Shown here one piece after another: positions 33,584 through 42,539 of a stretch of DNA of 64,000 bases. The stretch comes from Ga0077555 sp046154645 (GTDB lineage Bacteria; Pseudomonadota; Alphaproteobacteria; Rhizobiales; Hyphomicrobiaceae), in the NCBI GenBank assembly GCA_046154645.1, contig JBJXDZ010000009.1, positions 1 through 64,000 of the forward strand. Direction: 5' to 3'. Within the stretch, counting starts at the first letter, position 1. Every line of letters starts with the position of its first letter. Under the pieces are notes generated by a model. It did not search any database. It was given only the letters and a program-made list of their open reading frames with translations, and was not told the DNA's origin. Position numbers and translations under genes: made by a program.

Positions 33584-35029
33584 ATGACAGCTGCCACCGG
33601 TCACCGTTCATCGATAGCGCCGGCCGTGCTCGAGCGCCTGAAGGCTGCTGCCGGTCCGGGTGGTTATCTCGATCAGCCAGCCGACATCGAACCCTATTGC
33701 AAGAGCTGGCGCGGCAACTGGGTCGGCAAGTCGCCCTTGCTGCTGCGGCCGAAAACCACGGCGGAAATGGCCGCCATCGTCCGCATCTGCGCCGAGACGG
33801 GTACGCCGATCGTGCCACAAGGCGGCAACACCGGCCTCACATACGGCAGCCAGCCCGGCCTGAACAACACCGAGGTCATCGTCTCGACGATGCGCATGAA
33901 GGCCATCCGCGGCATCGACACCGACAACGACTCGATCACGGTCGAAGCTGGCGTCGTTCTGCAGGAGATCCAGCGCACGGCGGCCAGCGTCAACCGCCTC
34001 TTTCCCCTGAGCCTCGGCGCCGAAGGCACGGCGCAGATCGGCGGCAACATCTCGACCAATGCCGGCGGCATCCAGGTGCTGCGCTACGGCAATACCCGCA
34101 ATCTGGTCCTCGGCCTCGAGGTCGTGCTGCCCGATGGCCGCATCTGGAATGGTCTGCGTGCCCTGCGCAAGGACAATACCGGTTACGACCTGAAGCACCT
34201 CTTCATTGGCGGCGAAGGCACGCTCGGCATCATTACGGCAGCCGTCCTCAAGCTGTTTCCCAAGCCCTCGGAATCACAAAGCGCCTGGATCGGCCTGGAC
34301 AGTCCGGAGCAGTCGGTGGCGCTTCTATCATTGATGCGCGAGCGGCTCGGCGAAAGCGTCACCTCGTTCGAGCTCATCAGCCGGCCCACGGTGAATCTGC
34401 TGCTGGCAGGCGTACCGGGACATACAGACCCGCTGCCAGTGATCTATCCCTGGTACGTGCTGACCGAGGTTTCCGGCCAGGGTGCGCCGGGCTCACTTGC
34501 CGAGCCGCTAGGTGCTGCCATCGAGGCGGCACTCGAGGCCGGCCATGCCCTCGATGCCGTGCTGGCGACGTCGGGCGAGCAGGCCAAGCGCCTCTGGAAA
34601 ATGCGCGAGGACATGCCGTTCGGCGTGCAGGCAGCCGGCGGCGCCATTCCGCACGACGTCTCGGTGCCATTGTCGCGCATCGCGGAGTTTATTCGCCGCG
34701 CCGACGCCGCCATGCTCAAAGCGTATCCCACGGTGCGCTTCTGCTGCTTCGGCCACGTCGGCGACGGCAACCTGCACTACAATCCCGTGCGCCCCGCCGA
34801 CTGGACCTACGATCAGTTCGCCCGCGAGCGCGAAGCCGTCAACAAGATCGTGCACGACATCGTCGTCGACCTCGGAGGCTCGATCAGCGCCGAGCACGGC
34901 ATCGGCATCGTCCGGCTCGACGAGAACCTGCGTTACAAGAGCCCGGTCGAGATCGACCTCATGAACGCGGTCAAGCGCGCCCTCGATCCGACCAACATCA
35001 TGAATCCCGGCAAGGTGGTGCGCGTGTGA
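33584..35029 (+). CDS. FAD-binding oxidase, GlcD / D-2-hydroxyglutarate dehydrogenase-like
   Basis: The 481-residue enzyme has the PCMH-type FAD domain (LLLRPKTTAEMAAIVRICAE, VPQGGNTGLTYGSQP, LSLGAEGTAQIGGNIS-like, FIGGEGTLGIITAAVLKLFP) and the FAD-oxidase C-terminal domain with FGHVGDGNLHYN and EHGIG, the metal-binding motif of D-lactate, glycolate and D-2-hydroxyglutarate dehydrogenases. Which 2-hydroxy acid it oxidises is open. It stands alone, with no GlcE/GlcF partner, which argues for the D-2-hydroxyglutarate or D-lactate type. Confidence 0.88.
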   Translation: MTAATGHRSSIAPAVLERLKAAAGPGGYLDQPADIEPYCKSWRGNWVGKSPLLLRPKTTAEMAAIVRICAETGTPIVPQGGNTGLTYGSQPGLNNTEVIVSTMRMKAIRGIDTDNDSITVEAGVVLQEIQRTAASVNRLFPLSLGAEGTAQIGGNISTNAGGIQVLRYGNTRNLVLGLEVVLPDGRIWNGLRALRKDNTGYDLKHLFIGGEGTLGIITAAVLKLFPKPSESQSAWIGLDSPEQSVALLSLMRERLGESVTSFELISRPTVNLLLAGVPGHTDPLPVIYPWYVLTEVSGQGAPGSLAEPLGAAIEAALEAGHALDAVLATSGEQAKRLWKMREDMPFGVQAAGGAIPHDVSVPLSRIAEFIRRADAAMLKAYPTVRFCCFGHVGDGNLHYNPVRPADWTYDQFAREREAVNKIVHDIVVDLGGSISAEHGIGIVRLDENLRYKSPVEIDLMNAVKRALDPTNIMNPGKVVRV

Positions 35030-35072
35030 GCGAGCGGGAAGCGCTGTCCACGTAGCTTGGGGCTAGCGCAGC

Positions 35073-35113
35073 GCGACCCAACAACAACGACGCGCCAGAA
35101 CTTGTTGGGTCGC
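35073..35113. terminator. 12-bp perfect inverted repeat between convergent genes
   Basis: GCGACCCAACAA (35073-35084) and TTGTTGGGTCGC (35102-35113) form an uninterrupted 12-bp stem with a 17-nt loop, 44 bp after the FAD oxidase stop and 42 bp after the aroB stop on the other strand. It could terminate both transcripts; it has no U-tract and may also be a dispersed palindromic repeat. Confidence 0.5.
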
Positions 35114-35154
35114 TGCCAAATGCAGGGCTTGATTCAGCCCACGCCCACCAATCC

Positions 35155-36282
35155 TCAACCCGCGATCTCCACCGCCAGGAACTGCCGCAACTGAGCCACA
35201 TCGACATCGCGCGTGACGAACGATTGCCCGATGCCGCGCACCAGGATGAACGTGAGCCGCCCGGCCTGCACCTTCTTGTCCTGGCCCATCAGCTTCACCA
35301 GCCCCTCGACGTCGGGTCGCGCCGGTCCGGGGATGTGCTGCACCCGCGTCGGCAGGCCGACGGCCCTGAGATGCGCCTCGACTTTGGCCGCAGTGCCTTT
35401 GGCCGCCAATCCTTGCCGCTCCGAGTAGCGGAAGGCTTGCGCCATGCCGATCGCCACCGCCTCTCCATGCAGTAGCCGATCGGAAAAGCCGGCCCAGGCT
35501 TCCAGCGCATGTCCGAATGTGTGCCCGAGATTGAGCAGCATGCGATCGCCTGTTTCGGTTTCGTCGCGGGCGACGATGGCGGCCTTGGCGCCAACGCTGC
35601 GGCGCACGGCCTCTGTCAGCACCGAGGCGTCGTTGCCGAACAGGCTTTGCCAATGCCTATCGAGCCAATCGAAGAACGGTGCATCGCCGAGCAGACCATA
35701 CTTCACCACCTCGGCATAACCCGCCCGCATCTCGCGCTTGGACAGCGTCGAGAGCACGTCGGTATCCGCGATCACCAGGCTCGGCTGGTGGAAGGCGCCG
35801 ATCAGGTTCTTGCCGTGCCGCGTGTTGACGCCGGTCTTGCCGCCGACGGAGCTGTCCACTTGGGCCAGCAGCGAGGTTGGCACCTGTACAAAACGCACGC
35901 CGCGCCGCAACACGCTGGCAGCGAACCCCGCCAGATCGCCGATGACGCCGCCGCCGAGTGCGATCACCAGGTCGCCGCGCTCGACACCCATGTCCAGCAG
36001 GTCGTCGCACAAGACGGACAGCGTCGCCAAACTTTTGCTCGCCTCGCCGGGCGCCACAATGGCCGTACCGCGATGCCGGCCTGCCAATTTGAGGGGCGCT
36101 TCCAGCGCCGCCAGATGCAGCGCCGCCACGTTGCGGTCCGTCACGATGGCCACTTTCGCCGCCCCGAAGCGCGCCTCGATTTCCCCTGTCACGGACGCGA
36201 GCAGCCCCGGCCCGATCAACACGTCATAGGCACGCGTACCAAGCGCGACGGGAACACGGGCGGCGGGCAGCGGTTGGGGCAC
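35155..36282 (-). CDS. aroB: 3-dehydroquinate synthase
   Basis: AroB converts DAHP to 3-dehydroquinate, the second shikimate step, using NAD and a metal. Family blocks: ALGGGVIGDLAGFAASVLRR (NAD site), QVPTSLLAQVDSSVGGKTGV, GYAEVVKYGLL, and the metal ligands in LNLGHTFGHALE and LLHGEAVAIGM. Length 375 is normal. The start is GTG at 36282. It lies 66 bp downstream of aroK on the same strand, the common aroK-aroB operon. Confidence 0.96.
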   Translation of the reverse strand: MPQPLPAARVPVALGTRAYDVLIGPGLLASVTGEIEARFGAAKVAIVTDRNVAALHLAALEAPLKLAGRHRGTAIVAPGEASKSLATLSVLCDDLLDMGVERGDLVIALGGGVIGDLAGFAASVLRRGVRFVQVPTSLLAQVDSSVGGKTGVNTRHGKNLIGAFHQPSLVIADTDVLSTLSKREMRAGYAEVVKYGLLGDAPFFDWLDRHWQSLFGNDASVLTEAVRRSVGAKAAIVARDETETGDRMLLNLGHTFGHALEAWAGFSDRLLHGEAVAIGMAQAFRYSERQGLAAKGTAAKVEAHLRAVGLPTRVQHIPGPARPDVEGLVKLMGQDKKVQAGRLTFILVRGIGQSFVTRDVDVAQLRQFLAVEIAG

Positions 36283-36348
36283 GGGATTGTTCTCTCGTTT
36301 CTAAAAAACTATCGGAGCCAACACACCATGACATGGCAACAGCACACA

Positions 36349-36981
36349 TCACGTGGCAGCCGTCGTCCCCGCAGCCGGGCGCACACCGTCGAGCAGCACC
36401 GGATGACCTGCCAATTCCTGGATGATCTCATTGACGATGACGTCATGCTGTACGTCACGGCTTTCGACCACCAGATCCGCCTCGGCATAAACCGGATAGC
36501 GCACCGCCATCAGGTTGCGCATGGTCTCCTCCGGATTGCCGGTCTTGATCAGCGGCCGGTTGTCGCGCCGCATCACCCGTCGCATCAGCACGGGCAGCTC
36601 CGCGCGCAGCCAGACCGCGATGCCGGCCCGCCGAATGTTCTCGCGTGTCTCGGCATTCATGTAGGCGCCGCCACCGGTCGCCAGCACCCGCGGGCCGCCT
36701 TCGAGCAAGCGGCGGATCACCCTGCGCTCCCCATCCCGGAAGTAGGCTTCCCCATGGTCGGCAAAAATCTCCGGGATGGTCTTGTCGGCGGACGCCTCGA
36801 TCTCGTCGTCGGCATCAATGAAATTCAGCTCCAGCCGTGCAGCCAGTCGGCGGCCGACCGACGATTTGCCACAACCCATGAGACCAACCATGACGATCGA
36901 GCGCGCACCGAGGGCGGCCCGGATGCGGGCTGCGGCCTCGGCATTCGCCGCGTCGGGCCGACGTGGTCCAGTGCGAATCAT
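36349..36981 (-). CDS. aroK: Shikimate kinase
   Basis: AroK phosphorylates shikimate at the 3-hydroxyl. The P-loop is VMVGLMGCGKSSVGRRLA, followed by the substrate motif FIDADDEIEA (DxD), FRDGERRVIRRLL and LATGGGAYMN, and the lid RRDNRPLI. At 210 residues it is longer than the usual 175-190, from an N-terminal extension and a tail after DVQHDVIVNEIIQEL, as in many alphaproteobacteria. It is read with aroB and divergent from the small membrane protein and xerD side. Confidence 0.95.
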   Translation of the reverse strand: MIRTGPRRPDAANAEAAARIRAALGARSIVMVGLMGCGKSSVGRRLAARLELNFIDADDEIEASADKTIPEIFADHGEAYFRDGERRVIRRLLEGGPRVLATGGGAYMNAETRENIRRAGIAVWLRAELPVLMRRVMRRDNRPLIKTGNPEETMRNLMAVRYPVYAEADLVVESRDVQHDVIVNEIIQELAGHPVLLDGVRPAAGTTAAT

Positions 36982-37195
36982 GTCTGTCCTTGCCTGCCAC
37001 CGGCTTGGCGCGCCGAGCCAGCGCGCCGTGGCCTCACAGCTTGCCTCGTTTTTCCCATCATCATCAAATCAACAGCTTGCGCTACAGTCTTGCGATCCAA
37101 TGTGAACCGTCACATGCCGCGCTTTGGCCTGGGCGGCCGCCGGGCCATAATGGCGTCACCATGGGGAAATACCAGATCGGGTGCAGGTTCGTCAC

Positions 37196-37342
37196 ATGCC
37201 AAGTCTCTTCCGGTTCTTGTTTGTCGTTGGGCTGCTCGGCGGCATCGTCGGCGGTGGGCTCTATGTGCTGTCGGAGTTCTTCGAGCCAACCCCGAAAGAG
37301 GTCTCCCAGCCGGTGCCGGGGGGTGTGAAGATCCGGCGTTAA
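37196..37342 (+). CDS. Small single-span membrane protein
   Basis: This 48-residue ORF starts at the ATG at 37196 and stops at 37340-37342. MPSLFRFLFVVGLLGGIVGG is one strongly hydrophobic span and is followed by a short Pro-rich polar tail ending in VKIRR. Small proteins of just this design sit between aroK and xerD in other Rhizobiales, where they are annotated only as hypothetical. Upstream is a weak AGG. Function unknown. Confidence 0.5.
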   Translation: MPSLFRFLFVVGLLGGIVGGGLYVLSEFFEPTPKEVSQPVPGGVKIRR

Positions 37343-37527
37343 CGTCGAGGGCCTGCGATGCGGCGGTCTTGTGGCTCCGTTCCCGGTTTCTGGCACGCCG
37401 GCCAAGCGGCCTTGCAACTCTGAAGCCACGAATGAAGCCAATGGTTGCGCTGGTGTCCTTGTCGATCGCGAAGTTCGCGCTTAGGCCGCTGCAGATGGTG
37501 ACGAACTTCGCGAACGGGTCCAGTGCC

Positions 37528-39468
37528 ATGTTACGTTTCTCGTACACCTTCCGGCTCGGTTGCGGCCTGCTGCTGGGCACATGGCTGTTGCTGCCGGCCT
37601 CCACCGGCGTCCGCGCCGAGGACAGCTGGAACCCGTTCCTGAAGAAAGACGAGCCGCGCAAGCGCCGGGCCGATACCGCCAAGGATCAACAACCGCCCGC
37701 CCCGGCCTTGCCGCCCATGGACGGCGTCGACACCAAGCCCTGGAACCGGCCGCCGACCACCGACAGCGTCCTCCCCGACGACCAGACCGGCCGGCCGCCC
37801 CGGCGCGATCCCTACGCCCTGCCCGGACGCGAGCCCCCGCCTCTCGACACGGTCGACCGTCAACCCCTCCCGTCAGAACGGGATCGCGCCGTCGAGCGCA
37901 GCGAGCTGGCCCCAATTCTCTCGGGCGACGGCTCGGGCCTGCCGTCTGAGTTGTGGCAGGGCGTTGACGCCCGCAATGTGCACAGTCTCGTCACGCGCCT
38001 CGATATTCCACCGCGCTCGCCGGCCGTGCATGCTCTGTGGAAACGCCTGTGGACCTCCAGCGCCCAGCCTCCTACGCAGGGGCCAGACCGCGACCGCTTC
38101 GAAGCCCTGCGCATCGAAGCGCTCTACCGGTCGGGCTTGTTGAAGGAGCTCATCGCGCGCCTCGATGCCGACAAGGCTCAGGCCCCGCAGGATCCGCTGT
38201 ACGTCGCGCTCGCCGCCCGGGCCCGTGTCGGCGCCGGCGACCTGAAGCAAGGCTGCGCCGACGCCATTGGCCTCAGTCGTGCCAAAACCACCGTACCGGC
38301 AGCCATCAAGGCCGAGATGCTGCTCGTCGGTGGCTACTGTGCCGCTGCCGAAGGCAATCCCGCCGCCGCCAGTCTGGCCGCAGAGTTGGCGCGCGCCGAG
38401 GGCGTCGATGCGCCGCTCACGCTTGCGGCTCTCGATGCCACGGCCAGCAGCCAACCCTTCAAGCCGACGCTGCCGAAACGCCTGTCGCTGATGGACTACC
38501 GTTTCCTTTCGCAAGCCAAATCGATCGCCTATGCCGATGCCCTCGAGCGCGCCGAGCCGGCCCTTCTGGTGGCCCTAGCCACGGATCCGGCCATCGAGCA
38601 CACCCCAGCCCGCCGGGTCCAGGCCGCCGAGCTTGCCGCCCGCATCAATGCCCTGGACGCCGAGGGCCTGGCCGAAGTCTATCGCGCGCAAACGTTCACC
38701 GCCGGTGATTTGGCCGAGCCGCTATCAGCCAAGGTCGACCCAGCCATGCGCCGAGCGCTTTTGTTCAAGGCCCTGGACGGCGAGCGGACCCCAATGAAAC
38801 GCGCCCGTGCCGCGCGAGCCTTCCTGGATGACGCCCGTCGTGCCGGCTTCCCCTTCACGGCCGCCATCATGCTGGCGACACCCATCGAGTCCCTCGTGGC
38901 GGCGCAGGAAATCGGCTGGTTCGCCGAGACCGCAATCGAGATCAATATCGCGGCGGCCCGCTATGAGCAGGCTCGTTCGTGGGTGGCCTTCGCCAACCAG
39001 GGCGAGCGCAGCGGTGGTCTGCAACATTGGCTCGTGCTCATCGACATCGCCGATGCCAAAGCCCCTGGCCGGCGCGGCCAGGATCTCGTTCACGCCGAGC
39101 AGATCGCCGTGCGTGGTCGCTTGGCGCCGGATCTCATGCACCGGCTCGCCACCGTCCTCGATGCCCTCGACTACCAGATTCCAATCCCGCTCTGGGAGGC
39201 TGCCAGCCGCACGCCACAGCCAACCACCGGCCATCTGCCCGAAACGGGCGTGTTGAGCGAGTTGCAGGATGCCTCGAAGAAGAAGGAGTTCGCCCGTACG
39301 CTGCTGCTGGCCATGCGCGCCCTCGGCTCGGACGGCGCCGACCGGGCGCACATGATCGCGCTGGGCAATGCCGTCCGCGCCTTGAAGCGGGCCGGCCTCG
39401 AGGCAGACGCACGCCGCTTGGCGCTGGAAGCCGTGTTCGCCGGCTGGCCACGCATGGCGAGCAACTGA
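37528..39468 (+). CDS. Exported protein of unknown function between aroK and xerD
   Basis: The 646-residue protein begins with a signal peptide (MLRFSYTFRLGCGLLLGTWL, cleavage likely after VRA near 29), then a Pro/Arg-rich, disordered-looking segment to about 125. The rest is Ala/Leu-rich alpha-helix throughout, with repeated helix pairs such as LRIEALYRSGLLKELIARLD, of the TPR or HEAT kind. No enzyme motif is visible. The reading frame is open far upstream, but that stretch is antisense to aroB and aroK and is not part of the gene. It stops 4 bp before the GTG of xerD, so the two are probably co-translated. Confidence 0.75.
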   Translation: MLRFSYTFRLGCGLLLGTWLLLPASTGVRAEDSWNPFLKKDEPRKRRADTAKDQQPPAPALPPMDGVDTKPWNRPPTTDSVLPDDQTGRPPRRDPYALPGREPPPLDTVDRQPLPSERDRAVERSELAPILSGDGSGLPSELWQGVDARNVHSLVTRLDIPPRSPAVHALWKRLWTSSAQPPTQGPDRDRFEALRIEALYRSGLLKELIARLDADKAQAPQDPLYVALAARARVGAGDLKQGCADAIGLSRAKTTVPAAIKAEMLLVGGYCAAAEGNPAAASLAAELARAEGVDAPLTLAALDATASSQPFKPTLPKRLSLMDYRFLSQAKSIAYADALERAEPALLVALATDPAIEHTPARRVQAAELAARINALDAEGLAEVYRAQTFTAGDLAEPLSAKVDPAMRRALLFKALDGERTPMKRARAARAFLDDARRAGFPFTAAIMLATPIESLVAAQEIGWFAETAIEINIAAARYEQARSWVAFANQGERSGGLQHWLVLIDIADAKAPGRRGQDLVHAEQIAVRGRLAPDLMHRLATVLDALDYQIPIPLWEAASRTPQPTTGHLPETGVLSELQDASKKKEFARTLLLAMRALGSDGADRAHMIALGNAVRALKRAGLEADARRLALEAVFAGWPRMASN

Positions 39469-39472
39469 TCCA

Positions 39473-40468
39473 GTGTCCGACCCGCCAGCAACAGCGCCTG
39501 TCAACGATCTCCGCCTGATTGAGAGCTTTCTCGAGATGCTGGCAGCCGAGCGCGGCTCGGCCCGCAACACCACCGATGCCTATCGGCGCGATCTGGGCGA
39601 TTTCTCGGCCTTTCTCGGCAGCCGCGGCCGCACCGTGCGCGACGCCGCTGCCGCCGACATTTCTGCCTACCTGCGCAGCCTGTCAGAAGCGGGTCTAGCC
39701 ACGGCCTCCCGTGCCCGCCGCCTTTCTGCCGTCCGCCAGCTGTACAAATTCCTACTCGCTGAGGATCTGATCACCGAGGACCCTGCCCGCAACCAGTCCG
39801 GGCCGAAGCAGGAGCGCCCTCTCCCGAAGACGCTGTCTGTCGCCGAGGTCGAGCATCTGCTCACGACCGCTCGCGATCGCGCATCGACCACCCGTGGCCG
39901 CGATCACGTCCGCGCCCTGCGCCTGCACGCCCTGCTCGAAATGCTCTACGCCACCGGCATGCGTGCCAGCGAGCTGGTATCCCTGCCGCGCGTCGTGCTC
40001 GCCGGCGACGACCGCGTCCTCACCATCACCGGCAAAGGCGGCCGGGAGCGGCTGGTGCCCCTCAACGAGCCGGCGCGGCAGGCGCTGGCCCGCTATCTCG
40101 CGATCGGCACCGAAGCTGAGCGCGATGTCGCGCCGATGCTGAAATCACGCTGGTTGTTTCCATCGAAGAGCGAGGAGGGCCACCTGACGCGCCAGCGCCT
40201 CGGCCAGGAGCTGAAGGAGTTGGCCATCGAAGCCGGCCTCGATGCTGAACGCGTGTCGCCGCACGTTCTGCGCCATGCCTTCGCCAGCCACCTGCTGGAT
40301 CGCGGAGCCGACCTGCGCGCCGTGCAGCAACTGCTGGGCCACGCCGATATCTCCACCACGGAGATCTACACCCACGTGTTGGAGGAGCGCCTGAAGCGCC
40401 TCGTCCATGACCACCATCCCCTGGCAAAGGCGACGCTCGGCGTTCGCAGCCCTGACGACAAGACTTAG
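39473..40468 (+). CDS. xerD: Site-specific tyrosine recombinase XerD
   Basis: XerD with XerC resolves chromosome dimers at dif. The N-terminal SAM-like domain spans 1-110 (SFLEMLAAERGSARNTTDAY). Catalytic residues are Arg in TGMRASELVSL, Lys in GKGGRERLVPL, HVLRHAFASHLL, and LGHADISTTEIYTH with the nucleophile Tyr. Length 331 is slightly long, with a C-terminal HPLA segment typical of XerD. The GTG at 39473 follows the previous stop by 4 bp. It is a chromosomal housekeeping recombinase, unrelated to the integrase at 3045. Confidence 0.93.
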   Translation: MSDPPATAPVNDLRLIESFLEMLAAERGSARNTTDAYRRDLGDFSAFLGSRGRTVRDAAAADISAYLRSLSEAGLATASRARRLSAVRQLYKFLLAEDLITEDPARNQSGPKQERPLPKTLSVAEVEHLLTTARDRASTTRGRDHVRALRLHALLEMLYATGMRASELVSLPRVVLAGDDRVLTITGKGGRERLVPLNEPARQALARYLAIGTEAERDVAPMLKSRWLFPSKSEEGHLTRQRLGQELKELAIEAGLDAERVSPHVLRHAFASHLLDRGADLRAVQQLLGHADISTTEIYTHVLEERLKRLVHDHHPLAKATLGVRSPDDKT

Positions 40469-40533
40469 GGCCGCCGCCAGACCATTAGCCCGGCCATGCG
40501 GCCCCACGCTTGTCCTTGCGTCGTGACGCGCGA

Positions 40534-40869
40534 TTACGCCGCCACCAGCTTCCGCACGACAGGCGGCGCGGCCGCCCGCCGCGCTTGCTCGAGCAGCCCT
40601 TCCGCCCGCTCAGCCTCTTCGATCTCGGCGTCCGCGATCGCCTTGGCCAACGCCACGTGCAGCGCCTTGGCGCTTTCCAGCGTCAACTCGACAGCAGCCC
40701 GCGCGCCAGGCGGCAACCCATTGTTGATGAAGTCGAGCGTGATCACGTCGCCCAACAGTGCATGGCGGGCGTGATCGTAGGCGACCGCCACGTGCGTCAG
40801 CTTGAACCAGTCGTCCTCGCCTTTGGCCATGCCTTCGGCCGGTGCGATCTCGACGATCGATGTGCACAT
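40534..40869 (-). CDS. DUF6295-type small protein
   Basis: A 111-residue protein starting MCTSIVEIAPAEGMAKGEDD, followed by WFKLTHVAVAYDHARHALLG and LDFINNGLPPGARAAVELT. This arrangement (MC-ss-IVE, WFxLT, YDHxxHA, DFxN) fits the DUF6295 family, which has no known function. The His and Cys near the N-terminus could bind metal. It starts 5 bp after the dienelactone hydrolase stop and is probably expressed with it. Confidence 0.65.
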   Translation of the reverse strand: MCTSIVEIAPAEGMAKGEDDWFKLTHVAVAYDHARHALLGDVITLDFINNGLPPGARAAVELTLESAKALHVALAKAIADAEIEEAERAEGLLEQARRAAAPPVVRKLVAA

Positions 40870-40874
40870 GACGC

Positions 40875-41621
40875 TTACCTCGCGAGATGCTTGCCGAAGA
40901 ACGCGAACGTCTTGTTCCAGCCGTCCAGCGCCGCTTCCACGCGATACAGCGGACGGTGATAGTAGAAGATGCCGTGGCCGGCGCCGTCGTAGCGGTAGAA
41001 CTCATAGGACTTGCCGTGCTTCTTCAGCTCGGCTTCGTGTTGGTTCACTTGCTCGGGGCTCGGTGCGCGATCCTCGTTGCCGAAGATGCCAAGCAGCGGG
41101 CACGACAGGTTCTTGGTCATCTCGATCGGCGACGTCGGCGTCTTGGCATTGAGTTCTTCCGCACCCATCACCACGCGGCCGCCCCACAGGTCGACGCAGG
41201 CATCGATGTCATTCTTCTGACAGGCGTAGATGAAGGCGTGTCGCCCACCCGAGCAGGAACCGAACAGACCAACCTTGCCGTTATGACCCGGCTGCGCGCG
41301 CATCCACTTCACGGCTGCCTCGGTATCGCCGACCATTTGCGCATCAGGGATGCCGCCGTCGGCACGCACCTTGGCCGCCACGTCGTCAGGGTTGCCCTGA
41401 CCGGCCCGCTCATAGAGGTTGGCGCAGATAGCCATGTAGCCGTTGTGCGCGAATTTGCGCGTCATCTCGATGTAGAGTTCACTCCAGCCGGGAAGGTGGT
41501 GGATGAGCACAACGCCGGGGAAGGGCCCCGGACCCGACGGCCGCGCCGTGTAGGCCTGAATGGGCGTGCCCTTGTCGCCTTTGATCGTGACCATTTCGGC
41601 CGTCATGCCACGGTATGTCAT
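40875..41621 (-). CDS. Dienelactone hydrolase family protein
   Basis: An alpha/beta hydrolase of 248 residues: PFPGVVLIHHLPGWSELYIE is the oxyanion region, GLFGSCSGGRHAFIYA is the nucleophile elbow with Cys as in dienelactone hydrolase, GIFGNEDRAPSPEQ holds the Asp and DGAGHGIFYYHR the His. Many DLH-family enzymes act on lactones or esters other than dienelactone. It lies upstream of the DUF6295 gene in a two-gene unit. Confidence 0.9.
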   Translation of the reverse strand: MTYRGMTAEMVTIKGDKGTPIQAYTARPSGPGPFPGVVLIHHLPGWSELYIEMTRKFAHNGYMAICANLYERAGQGNPDDVAAKVRADGGIPDAQMVGDTEAAVKWMRAQPGHNGKVGLFGSCSGGRHAFIYACQKNDIDACVDLWGGRVVMGAEELNAKTPTSPIEMTKNLSCPLLGIFGNEDRAPSPEQVNQHEAELKKHGKSYEFYRYDGAGHGIFYYHRPLYRVEAALDGWNKTFAFFGKHLAR

Positions 41622-41770
41622 CGTCGTTGTCTCCTGATTTCCTGGAACAAGGCACGGATCGCAACAAACGCTGGACTGCTGGCCAGCGACGCAGGGGCAA
41701 TTGCCGAGCCAAGCCTACTCTCCAGGCGCCGTGCTCCGCAACCTCGACCGCACTGCGACGCCGGCGCAGA

Positions 41771-42532
41771 TCATTCGACCTCGAAATCCTGCGCTTGCTC
41801 GAAACCAGGCACGCTCATGCTGAAATGCCACCATTCGCGCGGGTAATTGCGAAATCCTTCCGCGGTCATCTCGCGCACCAGAAGCGCGCGGTTCGCTTTC
41901 GCCCCCACGCCGACATTGGCGTGCGCGGTATGGCTCGCCACATCGAAGCAATCGAAGCTCGTGCCCATGTCGAGGGCACCGGTCGGACCGCGATCATTCG
42001 CCGACAGATGACACGGGCCGGTCAGCACTGGCAATCGCGGTCGGCCTGTCTCCGCCTCGGCGTTGGCGCGCACGATCGACAGGTCCACCGCCGTCCCGAG
42101 CGAGTGCGTCGATTGTCGCGCCACATATCCCTGTTGCACGATGTCGGACTTGGCGATCCGCGGCCAGAACCACCGGGCTTCTGCACTCTCGGCTGGACGC
42201 TGCGCCCAGCCAAGGAAGGCCAGCACGGCCCGACGCGGGCGATAGCAGTCGAACACCACCAGCGATAAGCCTTGCGGCGCCAGCCGCGCCTGCACACGCT
42301 GCAGCGCCAGCGCCACCGGCCGCGCCAGAATGCACACCGGCTTGCTGTAGCCCGGCACCGTGCGGCCCGTGAAGTTGCCCGCATCGGCATAGCGCATGTC
42401 CTGCCGGACATCCGGCGCCACCTCCGCCAGCCGCACGAAGTCACGCGGCAGCGGCGTCTCGGCCTTCGTCACTGAGCCAGTCGACACCAAGCCGGAGCCG
42501 ACCAAAAGCAAACCAAACACCAGCCTGCGCAT
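41771..42532 (-). CDS. D-alanyl-D-alanine dipeptidase (VanX/DdpX type)
   Basis: M15D peptidases cut free D-Ala-D-Ala. A signal peptide (RLVFGLLLVGSGLVSTGSVT) puts it in the periplasm. Zinc ligands and catalytic residues are visible: QSTHSLGTAVDLSIV (SxHxxGxAxD), DMGTSFDCFD, and EWWHFS, with DMRYADAGNFTG and YRPRRAV around the site. I chose the ATG at 42532 with AGG upstream; a GTG two codons earlier is possible. It starts 7 bp after the stop of the metalloprotease gene, so they form one unit likely concerned with the cell wall. Confidence 0.9.
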   Translation of the reverse strand: MRRLVFGLLLVGSGLVSTGSVTKAETPLPRDFVRLAEVAPDVRQDMRYADAGNFTGRTVPGYSKPVCILARPVALALQRVQARLAPQGLSLVVFDCYRPRRAVLAFLGWAQRPAESAEARWFWPRIAKSDIVQQGYVARQSTHSLGTAVDLSIVRANAEAETGRPRLPVLTGPCHLSANDRGPTGALDMGTSFDCFDVASHTAHANVGVGAKANRALLVREMTAEGFRNYPREWWHFSMSVPGFEQAQDFEVE

Positions 42533-42539
42533 CCGCACC

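Noticed and set aside
33445..35055. 536-codon plus-strand frame in another phase
   Set aside because: It overlaps the FAD-linked oxidase and is an Arg/His-rich shadow with no motif.
35509..37527. Upstream part of a 1319-codon plus-strand frame
   Set aside because: It runs antisense through aroB and aroK. Only the part from the ATG at 37528, which starts with a signal peptide, is a credible gene.
37110..37682. 190-codon minus-strand frame over 37.1-37.7 kb
   Set aside because: Part of it (MALDPFAKFVTICSG) looks protein-like, but it is antisense to the start of the exported protein and to the small membrane protein and soon turns into an Arg-rich shadow.
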